NCBI GenBank assembly: GCA_031963005.1
Contig: JASSUL010000005.1
Coordinates: forward strand, 62,001 to 126,000
DNA length: 64,000 nucleotides
Direction: 5' to 3'
Source of the DNA: JASSUD01 sp031963005
GTDB taxonomy: Bacteria > Pseudomonadota > Gammaproteobacteria > Burkholderiales > Burkholderiaceae
Made by a program: the position numbers and the translations under genes
Part shown: in pieces, positions 50,165 to 59,432 of the stretch
Position numbering within the stretch: position 1 is the stretch's first letter
How the letters are laid out: each line of letters opens with the position of its first letter
The notes under the pieces: generated by a model
Database searches by the model: none
Seen by the model: the letters and a program-made list of their open reading frames with translations, nothing else
What the model was told of the DNA's origin: nothing

Positions 50165-50313
50165 TTTTCCAATTGGACCTCTATCCCAAGACTATAAAAA
50201 GGGTCCACCCTCGGAAAAGCAGGCGCGTAGGATTGCCGTGTACTTTAACACGATAAGTCCTAAGACACTGCAATCCGCAAAGATGAACCCTGAAGATAGT
50301 CCATTTGGGGAAA
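50165..50313. repeat. Possible diverged family D element
   Basis: TTTCCAATTGGAC at the left and GTCCATTTGGGGAAA at the right are inverse arms. The inside shares AAAAGCAGG and AATCCGCAAAGATGA with the family D copies at 4260 and 50681. Similarity is partial, so this may be an old copy. Confidence 0.35.
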
Positions 50314-50326
50314 TGGTTAACGGCTT

Positions 50327-50575
50327 TTAGTTCCCACCTGCTTTTTCGTGCGAGCGGGCATAATCAATCGCCTTTTGCACGGTAGTGATCCCTTCGGCAT
50401 CTTTATCTTCGATTTCAATACCGAATTCGTCTTCTAGCGCCATGACTAACTCTACGGTATCGAGAGAGTCTGCACCCAAGTCGTCTACAAACGATGCTTC
50501 GTTTTTAATTTCTGCCTCAGCTACACCGAGCTGCTCAGCAATAATCGCTTTTACACGCTTTTCAAAATCACTCAT
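50327..50575 (-). CDS. acpP: Acyl carrier protein
   Basis: This 82-residue acidic carrier holds growing acyl chains on phosphopantetheine. The attachment motif GADSLDTVE places the serine at residue 37. Family hallmarks FEKRVKAIIAEQLGV and VTT-like VQKAIDYARSH are present; the C-terminus is a few residues longer than in E. coli. It is flanked by repeat elements on both sides, which split the fabG-acpP-fabF order with long spacers. Confidence 0.97.
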   Translation of the reverse strand: MSDFEKRVKAIIAEQLGVAEAEIKNEASFVDDLGADSLDTVELVMALEDEFGIEIEDKDAEGITTVQKAIDYARSHEKAGGN

Positions 50576-50680
50576 TCCTTGCCTCCAACGGTCAATTCAA
50601 AAAATAAAGGCGCGCATTCTAGCAGAGGTTGGCTGATGGAAAATCACTTCGTAAAGTCATTTTTTCAAAATGCCGCATGC

Positions 50681-50841
50681 TAGGGCGTGTCTACAATGGT
50701 TCAAAAGGGCCCATATCTGGGGAAGCAGGAGCGCAGGGACCGGAACTGTACTTCTAGTACAGTGAGGATCCCGAGCACCGCACCCCATGTTTATCCAATC
50801 CGCAAAGAGAGGTTCTTTTGGGCCATTGTAGACATGCCCTA
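50681..50841. mobile_element. MITE-like element, family D copy 2
   Basis: A 161-bp element starts TAGGGCGTGTCTACAATGG and ends CCATTGTAGACATGCCCTA, so its ends are nearly perfect inverted repeats with TA on both sides. The interior matches the copy at 4260-4419. It lies between fabG and acpP. Confidence 0.82.
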
Positions 50842-50936
50842 CGCGCCATAATAAGCAATAGTTCAATATCTACGCATCTTCTGCGTACATCTTTCTATTT
50901 GCAAAATAGTGCAACAAAATTCGGTACTGCTGCTCT

Positions 50937-51686
50937 TTATCCTAACCACATCCCACCATTCACATGCAAAGTCGTGCCTGTGATGTAAGCAGCTTGAGGG
51001 GATGCTAAGAACGCCACAGCGTGTGCAATATCCGCAGGGCTCCCTAAACGGCCCATGGGGATTTGGTCGAGCAAGGCGCTGCGTTGTCCTTCTGAGAGTG
51101 CTTGCGTCATATCGGTATCGATAAAACCAGGCGCTACACAATTCACGGTAATACCACGGCTACCGACTTCGAGCGCCAATGCGCGAGTCATGCCCGCGAC
51201 CCCGGCTTTTGCAGCGGCATAATTCACTTGACCAGGATTACCACTGCTTCCCACAATAGAGGTGATATTAATAATCCGACCTGAGCGAGCGCGCATCATC
51301 GGGCGTAGCACTGCACGAGAAAGCTGAAACACGGCGCTCAAATTCGTCTGAATCACCGCACTCCAATCTTCATCTTTCATGCGCATCATCAACTGATCGC
51401 GCGTAATACCGGCATTATTGACCAAAATAGCCAATCCGCCATGTTCCTTGATCAAGTTTTGTACACAGGCATCAATGGCCGCAGGATCATCGACATTCAG
51501 CTCTACACCTTGTCCCGATAAACCTTCTTCTGCAAGTGCCTTATGAATGGCATCTACGCCTGCTTCACTAGTAGCTGTTCCCACCACCGTCGCACCCGCA
51601 CGGGCTAATGTCAAAGCAATTTCCTTGCCTATCCCGCGCGAAGCTCCGGTTACTAATGCAAGCTGTTGATCTAAACGATTATCCAT
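50937..51686 (-). CDS. fabG: 3-oxoacyl-ACP reductase
   Basis: This NADPH-dependent short-chain dehydrogenase has the nucleotide loop TGASRGIGKEIAL (about residues 13-25), the NNAGITRD motif and the catalytic S, Y and K in TSIVGSSGNPGQVNYAAAK. The ATG at 51686 (MDNRLDQQLALVTG, 249 residues) has GAAGG nine bases upstream and was preferred over an in-frame TTG at 51704. Downstream, about 360 bp with a family D element precede acpP. Confidence 0.96.
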   Translation of the reverse strand: MDNRLDQQLALVTGASRGIGKEIALTLARAGATVVGTATSEAGVDAIHKALAEEGLSGQGVELNVDDPAAIDACVQNLIKEHGGLAILVNNAGITRDQLMMRMKDEDWSAVIQTNLSAVFQLSRAVLRPMMRARSGRIINITSIVGSSGNPGQVNYAAAKAGVAGMTRALALEVGSRGITVNCVAPGFIDTDMTQALSEGQRSALLDQIPMGRLGSPADIAHAVAFLASPQAAYITGTTLHVNGGMWLG

Positions 51687-51730
51687 CGTGCAACGCCTTC
51701 GCAAAAATAGAAAAAAGAGAGTGTACTTCC

Positions 51731-51746
51731 TAAGAGCCTGTTCTTA
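51731..51746. repeat. Short palindrome TAAGAGCCTGTTCTTA (family E-like)
   Basis: A 16-bp near-palindrome lies in the fabD-fabG spacer, 12 bp before the fabD stop codon. It shares the TAAGA/TCTTA ends of the other small elements and may be a deletion product. Confidence 0.35.
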
Positions 51747-51757
51747 ACTGTACCGGC

Positions 51758-52699
51758 TTATGAATATAACTTCAGTGCAGCTTCTAGCGCATTCGCATCG
51801 GTTAGCGCACACGCTTGTAAAGTAGGATCAATACGCTTGATCAACCCAGTCAACACACTACCAGGCCCCGATTCAATAACGGCCTCTATACCTGCTGCAG
51901 CCATGGCTTGAACACTTTCGATCCAACGCACCGCTCCGGCTGCTTGGCGACTCAATGCGTTTTTAATTGCATCGGGAGAGGATTCAATCGCCACGTCAAT
52001 ATTATTCACTAACGGAATGGTAGGAGCGTGCACCGTCACATCCGTTAAATATGTTGCGAGCTTTTGTGCAGCCTCTTGCAAAAGAGAAGAATGAAAAGGC
52101 GCGGACAATGGCAGTAATAAAGCGCGCTTTGCCCCTTGAAGCTTAGCTTGTTCGCAAGCGCGCTCTACAGCCGCTTTATGGCCAGCAATCACGGTCTGAG
52201 CCGGAGAATTAAAGTTCACCGCCTCAACGATCCCTATACCTTGTGCATCGGTTACGGTCGCACATAAAGCTTGTACTGCAGAGGTATCTAAGCCCAAAAT
52301 GGCAGCAACGCCTCCTACGCCTACAGGAACAGCCTCTTGCATCACCTGCGCGCGAAAGCGCACCAGAGGCAATGCATCCTGAAATGCGATGGATTTTGCT
52401 GCGACCAGCGCCGTGTACTCTCCTAGACTATGGCCTGCGACTAAGTCGGGTTTTCGCCCGCCCTGCTCACACCACAGTCGATACATCGCATAGGCAGCCG
52501 TTAGCATAATAGGCTGCGTATTGGTGGTCAGATTCAGCGCTTCGTCGGGCCCTTCAGCCATCATTTTTCGGAGATCCTGGCTCAGTATCTCCGAGGCTTC
52601 TTGCACTACTTCACGGACAACGGGCCAGTCTGCAAATGCATTTAACATCCCCACGGACTGCGAACCTTGGCCTGGAAAAACAAAAGCGAACTTCTTCAC
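51758..52699 (-). CDS. fabD: Malonyl-CoA:ACP transacylase
   Basis: This 313-residue enzyme moves malonyl groups from CoA to ACP. The active-site serine is in GHSLGEYTALVAA, the catalytic His in LPLSAPFHSSLL, and the N-terminal FVFPGQGSQSVGM is the family signature. It lies 71 bp upstream of fabG and 159 bp downstream of fabH. Confidence 0.96.
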   Translation of the reverse strand: MKKFAFVFPGQGSQSVGMLNAFADWPVVREVVQEASEILSQDLRKMMAEGPDEALNLTTNTQPIMLTAAYAMYRLWCEQGGRKPDLVAGHSLGEYTALVAAKSIAFQDALPLVRFRAQVMQEAVPVGVGGVAAILGLDTSAVQALCATVTDAQGIGIVEAVNFNSPAQTVIAGHKAAVERACEQAKLQGAKRALLLPLSAPFHSSLLQEAAQKLATYLTDVTVHAPTIPLVNNIDVAIESSPDAIKNALSRQAAGAVRWIESVQAMAAAGIEAVIESGPGSVLTGLIKRIDPTLQACALTDANALEAALKLYS

Positions 52700-52858
52700 G
52701 CGCGAATATCCTATCTAATAGAAATACTATTTTTGATCTTCAAAGTTTTTGGCAATTTTTATCGTCAAGAGCCAGTATATAGCGTCTCTGTTGCCTTCCT
52801 GGCCCTTTGGGGTATGGGTATTATTCCTGCACAATCGCTGCAGCGTATTTATGCCTAT

Positions 52859-53869
52859 TTACATACGCACAACAGCAGCCCCCCAAGTCATACCTCCACC
52901 CACACCTTCGAGCAGAACATAATGCCCTGGTTGAATACGTCCATCACGGACTGCCGTATCTAGCGCCAATGGAATCGAGGCTGCTGAGGTATTTCCATGC
53001 TGATCGACGGTACATACCATTTGCTGTGGGGATAAACCCAGTTTGCGGCAAGTACTTTGCATAATTCGTATATTGGCTTGATGGGGAATCAACCAATCGA
53101 GCTGCGAAGCGTCTAAACCAGCGCGTTTCAGCGCTTCTACAGCCACTTTTTCCAGCACATTAACGGCGACTTTAAAGACAGATTGCCCCTCCATCCGAAT
53201 AAAGGGATGGCCAACAATGGCACCTGCATTCAATGCGGCAGGGACACACAAAATATCTCCCTGCGAGCCATCTGCATGCAAGGCGGTTGCCATAATGCCC
53301 GGTTCTTCGGACGCTTCAAGAATCACAGCGCCTGCTCCATCCCCAAAAAGCACACAGGTAGTACGGTCATTAAAATCCAGCAAACGCGAAAATGTCTCTG
53401 CGCCTACGACCAAAGCGCGGCGATGCGCACCGCTACAGATCAGCCCATCTGCGACCGCCAACGCGTAGGAAAAACCGGCGCAGACCGCTTGTACATCAAA
53501 TGCGGCGCAATGATTGCGAATACCCAATTTATTTTGTAGCCGACAAGCCGTGCTGGGAAAAACACAATCCGGTGTGGCTGTGGCGACAATAATCAAATCA
53601 ATAGATTGAGGATCTATTTGTGCACGCTCTAATGCACGTTCTGCGGCGGTGTGCGCCAAATCACTCGTTTGTACGCCTTCTTCAGCAAAATGCCGTGCAG
53701 CAATACCTGTACGCGCTACTATCCACTCATCGCTCGTCTCAATGCCTTTGCGCGCAAGTTGCTCTACCAACATGGCATTGGTAACGCGCCGAGGAGGCAA
53801 AACACTGCCTGTAGACACGATACGTGCATACGGTGAGAAAGTTTTAGGGGGGAAAGGCATACTGGACAT
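52859..53869 (-). CDS. fabH: Beta-ketoacyl-ACP synthase III
   Basis: FabH starts fatty acid synthesis by condensing acetyl-CoA with malonyl-ACP. The Cys is in FDVQAVCAGFSYAL, the His in WLIPHQANIRIM and the Asn in VDQHGNTSAASIP. The frame is open to 53953, but the ATG at 53869 has AAGGA seven bases upstream and gives a family-like length of 336 residues. It lies between plsX and fabD. Confidence 0.96.
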   Translation of the reverse strand: MSSMPFPPKTFSPYARIVSTGSVLPPRRVTNAMLVEQLARKGIETSDEWIVARTGIAARHFAEEGVQTSDLAHTAAERALERAQIDPQSIDLIIVATATPDCVFPSTACRLQNKLGIRNHCAAFDVQAVCAGFSYALAVADGLICSGAHRRALVVGAETFSRLLDFNDRTTCVLFGDGAGAVILEASEEPGIMATALHADGSQGDILCVPAALNAGAIVGHPFIRMEGQSVFKVAVNVLEKVAVEALKRAGLDASQLDWLIPHQANIRIMQSTCRKLGLSPQQMVCTVDQHGNTSAASIPLALDTAVRDGRIQPGHYVLLEGVGGGMTWGAAVVRM

Positions 53870-53977
53870 ACTGCCATCCTTGTAAATAATGAAAACGCGC
53901 TGTATGACGCCGCGGTATGAGGCATAAGGGACTTCAAATTCGTGCAATAGCACAATTCGATCCCGAGGTTTCTAGCG

Positions 53978-55000
53978 TCAAGAAGGTACCCTAGGGGTAT
54001 TACGCGCCTCTATCGCCTGAATAAGTCTGTGCTGCACATCATTACGCAATGCATCATAACCGCGCTTAATCGCCCATTCAAAAGCAAATGCATCCGCTGC
54101 TCCATGGCTTTTAATAACCAATCCACGCAGCCCCAATAATGCTGCGCCGTTATAGCGACGATGATCCACACGCCGCTTCAAACGTTTTAATACCGGCCAT
54201 GCAAGCACGGCCATACACTTAGAAGCCCATGATGCCGCAAACTCCTCCTTGATGATACGGGCAAGCATCCAAGCTAGCCCTTCAGAAGTTTTCAGCGCCA
54301 CATTCCCCACAAAACCGTCGCACACTACGATATCCGTCGTGCCTTTATAAATGTCATTGCCTTCTACATTGCCGTAAAAGTTCAACGCACTGGCGCGCAA
54401 TAATTCCGCTGCCCGTTTAATACGTTGATTGCCTTTGATTTCTTCTTCACCGATATTGAGTAAACCGATACTAGGACGCTCTTTGCCATCCACCGCAGAG
54501 ACTAAAGCATGACCCATTTCCGCAAACTGTAGCAAGTGCTCAGGCTCGCAGTCGACATTCCCACCCAAATCAAGGACCGTGGTATACCCCTGTAACCGAG
54601 GCATCACCGCAGCAATCGCAGGACGTTCGATGCCCGTTAATGTTTTGAGCACATAGCGAGAAAGCGCCATAAGTGCACCGGTATTGCCTGCGGATACACA
54701 GGCCTGTGCCTTGCCTTCTTTCACCAAATTCAAAGCGACCCGCATCGAAGAATTTTTTTTCTTCCGTAAAGCCACCTCTATAGAGTCATCCATCGCAATA
54801 ACTTCGCTAGCCTCGTGCACGGACAGACCTGTGTGGTGGAGCGCATTATGTTTTTTGAGCTGCGCTTCAATGAGGGACTTAATGCCTACTAATATCAGAT
54901 GGGCATCCGGATGGGCACGCACAAAATTTACTGCCGCTAAAACGGTGGAAGGGGGGCCAATATCTCCCCCACTACAGTCAATTGTAATCGTAACAGTCAT
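53978..55000 (-). CDS. plsX: Phosphate acyltransferase PlsX
   Basis: PlsX makes acyl-phosphate from acyl-ACP for the PlsY route of phospholipid synthesis. The ATG at 55000 gives MTVTITIDCSGGDIGPPSTV (340 residues); the usual N-terminal motif has Met at the position of Ser10 (DxMGGDxxP). Other blocks are VSAGNTGALMALSRYVL, DLGGNVDC and VVCDGFVGNVALKTSEG. It lies between rpmF and fabH in the standard order. Confidence 0.94.
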   Translation of the reverse strand: MTVTITIDCSGGDIGPPSTVLAAVNFVRAHPDAHLILVGIKSLIEAQLKKHNALHHTGLSVHEASEVIAMDDSIEVALRKKKNSSMRVALNLVKEGKAQACVSAGNTGALMALSRYVLKTLTGIERPAIAAVMPRLQGYTTVLDLGGNVDCEPEHLLQFAEMGHALVSAVDGKERPSIGLLNIGEEEIKGNQRIKRAAELLRASALNFYGNVEGNDIYKGTTDIVVCDGFVGNVALKTSEGLAWMLARIIKEEFAASWASKCMAVLAWPVLKRLKRRVDHRRYNGAALLGLRGLVIKSHGAADAFAFEWAIKRGYDALRNDVQHRLIQAIEARNTPRVPS

Positions 55001-55080
55001 GTTCAAAGACCATGCGCAACAGCGATGGAGAAAATAAAGTGACAAAGCGTGCGCAAAACACGCTCAAAAAGCGACAAACA

Positions 55081-55105
55081 AAAAGCGGCTTAGTAAGCCG
55101 CTTTT
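55081..55105 (-). terminator. Terminator between rpmF and plsX
   Basis: AAAAGCGGCTT and AAGCCGCTTTT form an 11-bp stem with a three-base loop. On the minus strand it continues into TTTGTTTG, so it can end the yceD-rpmF transcript; plsX would then need its own promoter in the 80 bp that follow. Confidence 0.6.
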
Positions 55106-55211
55106 GTAGAGCCAAGAAGCACTCTACATCAATAGGACTTCAGGCTCTTCGCGAATCTGTTCCCGCTTCCAACCATGCTCTCCCATAATGCGTGGGACGT
55201 ACACGGAAAGA

Positions 55212-55246
55212 TAAGAACCTTTTTGAGAGACTCCAAACAGGTTCTA
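55212..55246. repeat. Small palindromic element (family E) downstream of rpmF
   Basis: TAAGAACCTTTTTGAGAGAC followed by TCCAAACAGGTTCTA. It matches the element on the accC stop codon at 21988-22023 in 30 of about 35 positions, including the interior AGACTCCAAAC. Confidence 0.55.
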
Positions 55247-55266
55247 AGGACAGATTCTGACACCTA

Positions 55267-55449
55267 TTACTCATCTGCTTTGGTCTTCAAAACTTTGCGA
55301 CCACGATAGAATCCATTGGGGGTAATGTGATGACGCAAATGGGATTCACCCGTTGCCGAGTCGATGGCAATTGCTGGGCCGTCGATCGCATCGTGCGAGC
55401 GACGCATATTGCGACAAGAAGGGGATTTTTTATTTTGCTGAACAGCCAT
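55267..55449 (-). CDS. rpmF: 50S ribosomal protein L32
   Basis: The 60-residue protein begins MAVQQNKKSPSCRNMRRSHD and ends with FYRGRKVLKTKADE, the L32 pattern; HHITPNGFYRGR is the family ending. The longer frame from 55485 is not needed. It follows yceD by 107 bp and precedes plsX, as in most Proteobacteria. Confidence 0.96.
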   Translation of the reverse strand: MAVQQNKKSPSCRNMRRSHDAIDGPAIAIDSATGESHLRHHITPNGFYRGRKVLKTKADE

Positions 55450-55556
55450 GTTCAAAACTCCTGGAAATAAAAGCTCGCCTAGCACACGCTAGGCAAAAAA
55501 AAGAAAAATAGATCTGAATATACGTTATACGTTAGAAATCGCACTAAACAGATGCG

Positions 55557-56207
55557 CTAAGAATCGTCAGAAGACTTCAGCTTCAAAAGAATGGAAAAGG
55601 GATTTTTTGCAAGGACATCCTCGATAGGGTCTTTTGCCCCCTCCGACAGTGAACCTGCCTCTGCACCATCGTGCGCATAACACTGAGGATCCCCATCTGC
55701 ATGCTTAGGAACAATGGGCAATGCGAGCAAAATTTCCTCTTCTAAAAAATGCAATACGTCAAACTGCGTGGACCCTGCAATGACATCACAATCGTCTTCT
55801 AACGGCGCAGCATCGGCATCTTCTTCGGTTTTTACAATCCGAAATTGAGTATGAATATCAAATATCTGCTCACAAGGCGCAAGGCAGCGCTGACACTCCA
55901 GCCATAATGCCGCTTTTATATGCAAGGAAAGCCCCCATTGAGGAGATCCATCTTCACTCAATGCAAAACGCCCGACTAGCGAATAGGTAAAAGGAGCATG
56001 TTGCTCTAACATCCCAGGAAACACTTCTTGCGCCACCCGGGGCAAGTTAGCCAAAGGGATTTCACCAGAACACGCTTGTTGAGCCTGCGCAAAAGCAAAG
56101 AGATCCAGTGCAGCAGGAAAAGCAGAAATGTCCGTCTCCAAAATTGGAATCGCCTTTACGGATAAAGTGACCCGCCTATGCCTATGGACCCGGTCAGACC
56201 CACACAC
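55557..56207 (-). CDS. yceD: YceD/DUF177 family protein
   Basis: This 216-residue protein, always upstream of rpmF, helps 23S rRNA accumulation in bacteria and plants. Recognisable parts are the GLSLHIKAALWLECQRCLAPC block with the two-Cys CxRC-type motif and the acidic C-terminal half ending NPFSILLKLK. The start is uncertain: the first ATG at 56207 adds about 18 residues not obviously homologous. The maf gene, often adjacent, is not present here. Confidence 0.88.
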   Translation of the reverse strand: MCGSDRVHRHRRVTLSVKAIPILETDISAFPAALDLFAFAQAQQACSGEIPLANLPRVAQEVFPGMLEQHAPFTYSLVGRFALSEDGSPQWGLSLHIKAALWLECQRCLAPCEQIFDIHTQFRIVKTEEDADAAPLEDDCDVIAGSTQFDVLHFLEEEILLALPIVPKHADGDPQCYAHDGAEAGSLSEGAKDPIEDVLAKNPFSILLKLKSSDDS

Positions 56208-56395
56208 ATCGAGCCAATATAGACATCAAAAGGCGAGAAGTAAAAAATTACCACGCGCAGTGACCACTAACGCACTGATAAAAAGCGAGCAAGCTTACTG
56301 CTTTTGTCTTTTTGAGTCAAATCCTCATGCTTTTTCATGTGTTTTTAGACACTATTTTTTAGAGGAAGGCGCTCTACCACTTATTGTACTTAATA

Positions 56396-56634
56396 ACTGA
56401 TGTTATGCAGGCATTCAAAAAGACCGTGGTCATCATGTTGGGGTTCCTCCGTCACCACCAACCTACGAAAATGGGTAGGTGAAAGGGATTCATCAAACTC
56501 CACCTACCACTAGAAAAGGCAAAGGACGGTAGGTTGGTGGTGAGGCACGAACCCCAACGTACGTACCACCTACTTCTAATTTTTGCGCTCTACCGATCAA
56601 TAACTCGCCTTTCTACAACCTGCGTAGCATCACT
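56396..56634. repeat. Inverted-repeat element, family C copy 4
   Basis: A 239-bp element with the same architecture as 45834-46070: outer end ACTGATGTTATGCAGG, inner arm CATCATGTTGGGGTTCCTCC, central part with GGTAGGTGAAAGGGATTCAT and inverse arms on the right. The right inner arm has diverged. It fills the space between btuB and yceD. Confidence 0.72.
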
Positions 56635-56655
56635 TCATAAAATACAGCGTACCGT

Positions 56656-58686
56656 TTATTGTGCGTTCCATACTAACTCTAAATAGGCACCTCGCGCAGG
56701 GGTTTGATAACCATAAGCCAGCTGATAATGGCGATTCAAGAGATTCTCTATACGGGCACGGATTAACCAATTGGGACTTAAGGCATGACGCGCATGAAGA
56801 TGAAAGAGTGCGTAACCATGCAATGGATGATTTCCATCTTCTCGCCGACCGTTCACCATCCAATCGCCGCCGACACGCCACTGAGCAATAGGAGCGGAAA
56901 AAGTAAGGCTTCCAAAGTGCCGTGCACGGCGCGGTAAATCGCGGGATAACCTGGGCATCATAGATACTGCACGCGCTTCTTCTAGCGGATTTTGTATTGT
57001 GCCGGTCACTCGCCATTCGCTTTCACGCCAGCGCGCTATGGCCGCCATCTCCAGGCCCTGAACCTTTGCACGGCCGATATTGCGCGCACGATATATCCCA
57101 GGGGATACTTGGACCGATTCAATCAAATCGCGATAGCGGGTTTGGAAAGCGCTCAAGCGTGCATCGGTCTCTAGAGTATCCCCCCCCAAAGTAGCCCCTC
57201 CTTGATGCCGCACCGTAGCCTCAAAGGAATGACTGCGTTCAGGCTGAACGCTGGAATTGCCATAATCGGGGTAATATAAATCATTAAAAGAAGGGGCGCG
57301 AAAAGCATTTGACGCACTAAAAGCGGTCTGCCATTGTGGAGACCAAAAATAGCGGTAACCCGCATATACGCTACGGGCTACGCCCACATCGCTATACTGA
57401 TCTTGCCTGGCATGGAATTGCATTTCATGTGCGCCATGCTCCAGCACATACCCAGCAAAAGCCGAATCCACACGACGCGTCGGAGGCGTAGAGCCAGGTG
57501 TAGTGTACACACTGGCTTTCAAACTTTGATCTAAGTGCTCATACCCCCATACCCCTTTTTGACTGGGGGATAAGCGGATTTCATTACGCCAGGTCAATTG
57601 ATCATTACGCGTATCAAACTGACTATTAAATTGGTGATTCTGCGTATTGATATTCCCATCTTCACTATGCGCTACCAATATATGCGTCACCCAGCGTTTA
57701 TTGAGAGGCCCTTGTGCAGATGCGGAAAAAACACGCAAGCGATTATGAGAAAAGTGTTGGTCTGTCGACAAACCAAAAGGTTGATCAAAACTGACAATAC
57801 TACGCGTGTCATACAACCGAAGCCCGGCTTCCCATCCTTCGTCAAATTGACGCTGCAAAGAGACATTCAATGCATGATTTGAGGCCCCATTCGGATCAGG
57901 ATTAATACCAGGGACTTGCGTAGGATCCATAGCCGAAAAACCCGCCGTTTTCATACGTGAAATACCAAGATAGAACTGGGTATCTCCATAATCCCCCCAC
58001 TCTTTACTCACTCCCAAACGTTGATGCTGTGTACCATAGCGGCCATAGGACGTTGCCGCCTGCATGCGAAGCGCACTCCTCAGGGCATTATTAGCACCTG
58101 CCCCATTAAATGATAAGGGCAACTCCTGACGAGAACGCAACTGCACCACTCCCCCTACTGCACCCCCTCCATACAGCGCAGAGACATTACCGTTGACCAC
58201 ATCGACTTGCTCCAAATGATCGAGTAAAGCCAAACTTAATTGCGCGCGCCCAAGACTTGCAGAATCAATGCGCACCCCATCGAGCAAAACCAAGGTTTGT
58301 GCCGCATCGGCACCACGCAAATACATGCTTGATGCAGCGCCTACTCCTCCTGCACGCACTATTTGCATACCTGCCGCGAGAGGCAATAATTCGGCCACAT
58401 CTGCCGCGCCTCGATCGTCCAGATCCTGTGTGTCGAAATGGGTACTTTGCGCTAAAGCTTCGTTAAAGAAGGAGGAATCGCTCTTTGCAGGTAATCGTGA
58501 AGCATGCACGATAATGGTAGGTACAGAGGCCTCTTCAGCAGAAGTCATTGAATGCGGGGCCCAATCCGCCCCTAAAGAAGCCGATGCCGATGCCCATGCT
58601 CCCTCCAAAGCAAAAGGGAGGATGCCTAATACGATAGCCACAGCACATCGCAGCCCTAGAAACCATAAAAAAGAAAAAGCCGCCAT
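56656..58686 (-). CDS. btuB: TonB-dependent outer membrane receptor, BtuB-like
   Basis: This 676-residue outer membrane receptor fits the vitamin B12 transporter BtuB. A signal peptide (about 1-32) is followed by a TonB-box-like PTIIVHASRLP (56-66), a plug domain with LLPLAAGMQIVRAGG, MYLRGADAAQTLVLLDGVR and SALYGGGAVGGVVQLRS, and a long beta-barrel. The end (ARIENLLNRHYQLAYGYQT and LVWNAQ) resembles BtuB closely. No cobalamin riboswitch was recognised upstream and no cobalamin genes are nearby. Substrate is therefore inferred from family only. Confidence 0.85.
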   Translation of the reverse strand: MAAFSFLWFLGLRCAVAIVLGILPFALEGAWASASASLGADWAPHSMTSAEEASVPTIIVHASRLPAKSDSSFFNEALAQSTHFDTQDLDDRGAADVAELLPLAAGMQIVRAGGVGAASSMYLRGADAAQTLVLLDGVRIDSASLGRAQLSLALLDHLEQVDVVNGNVSALYGGGAVGGVVQLRSRQELPLSFNGAGANNALRSALRMQAATSYGRYGTQHQRLGVSKEWGDYGDTQFYLGISRMKTAGFSAMDPTQVPGINPDPNGASNHALNVSLQRQFDEGWEAGLRLYDTRSIVSFDQPFGLSTDQHFSHNRLRVFSASAQGPLNKRWVTHILVAHSEDGNINTQNHQFNSQFDTRNDQLTWRNEIRLSPSQKGVWGYEHLDQSLKASVYTTPGSTPPTRRVDSAFAGYVLEHGAHEMQFHARQDQYSDVGVARSVYAGYRYFWSPQWQTAFSASNAFRAPSFNDLYYPDYGNSSVQPERSHSFEATVRHQGGATLGGDTLETDARLSAFQTRYRDLIESVQVSPGIYRARNIGRAKVQGLEMAAIARWRESEWRVTGTIQNPLEEARAVSMMPRLSRDLPRRARHFGSLTFSAPIAQWRVGGDWMVNGRREDGNHPLHGYALFHLHARHALSPNWLIRARIENLLNRHYQLAYGYQTPARGAYLELVWNAQ

Positions 58687-59432
58687 GTGTGGCCCTACAA
58701 AATCAAAAACAATCCACTATGCGCTTATTCTGAGCAAAATATGGAAAAAGAAAAATCCATCAAAGAGCGTTCTTAAAAACCCACACTCTCCTGCACTCAA
58801 AAGACTTCAAGATAAAACGTTTTTTTTACGCGCCATGCCGCTTTGTGCGCAGGCTTTCGTAAAATGAAATGACTAAATAAGCCATTCTCTTTTTTATTGA
58901 CAGGTTCTTAATGCGCAGCGCTGTTATGCCCCCTTCTTTGAGCGCCCACTGGCATCCCGGTTTAATGTCCATCGGCATGCCATGCCCAGAATCACAGCCC
59001 GCCCATCGCACGCCAATGGCACCACAAACACTATATCCCATTGCTGTGCGCTCACCCGTTGTAGCAAATAGATGGTTGATGCTAAAACATCATCTATTAG
59101 ATCTATACGCGCCGCTTTCTAAAGGGTATATCCAGTGCTGCTATATCAAGCACTTTGTACTGCGTATTCTCAGAGCCTGCGGTACGATCTATGACAATAT
59201 GTCCACAGTAAAAAATAGGACGATCCCTTCTACATTGCAGTCCCGTATTTTGCACTCCAAAATCTTTTTCGGTTAAGGAAGGTCTGCATAAGCAGATTCA
59301 CATACAGCAGCAATGCACATACTGTTTTAGGAGTTTTTACAAGCAATATGCCCGCCCTGCTGGGTCTATTCGACGTTAGAATGTCATCTTTCGATATCGC
59401 TTTTTTACGCTTCTCTTTTTCGCCGTATTGCT
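58687..59432. other. 746-bp region between btuB and the zapB-like gene
   Basis: Open frames exist on both strands but none has a recognisable family or convincing codon pattern. I looked for a cobalamin riboswitch facing btuB and could not assemble its conserved box. A short TTCTTAATGCGC motif near 58905 resembles family E ends. The last part should carry the promoter of the zapB-like/zapA pair. Confidence 0.35.

Noticed and set aside
58687..59432. Cobalamin riboswitch upstream of btuB, prompted by CACTGG and CCGGG words near 58945
   Set aside because: The words are not in the order or orientation needed, and the conserved box could not be assembled.
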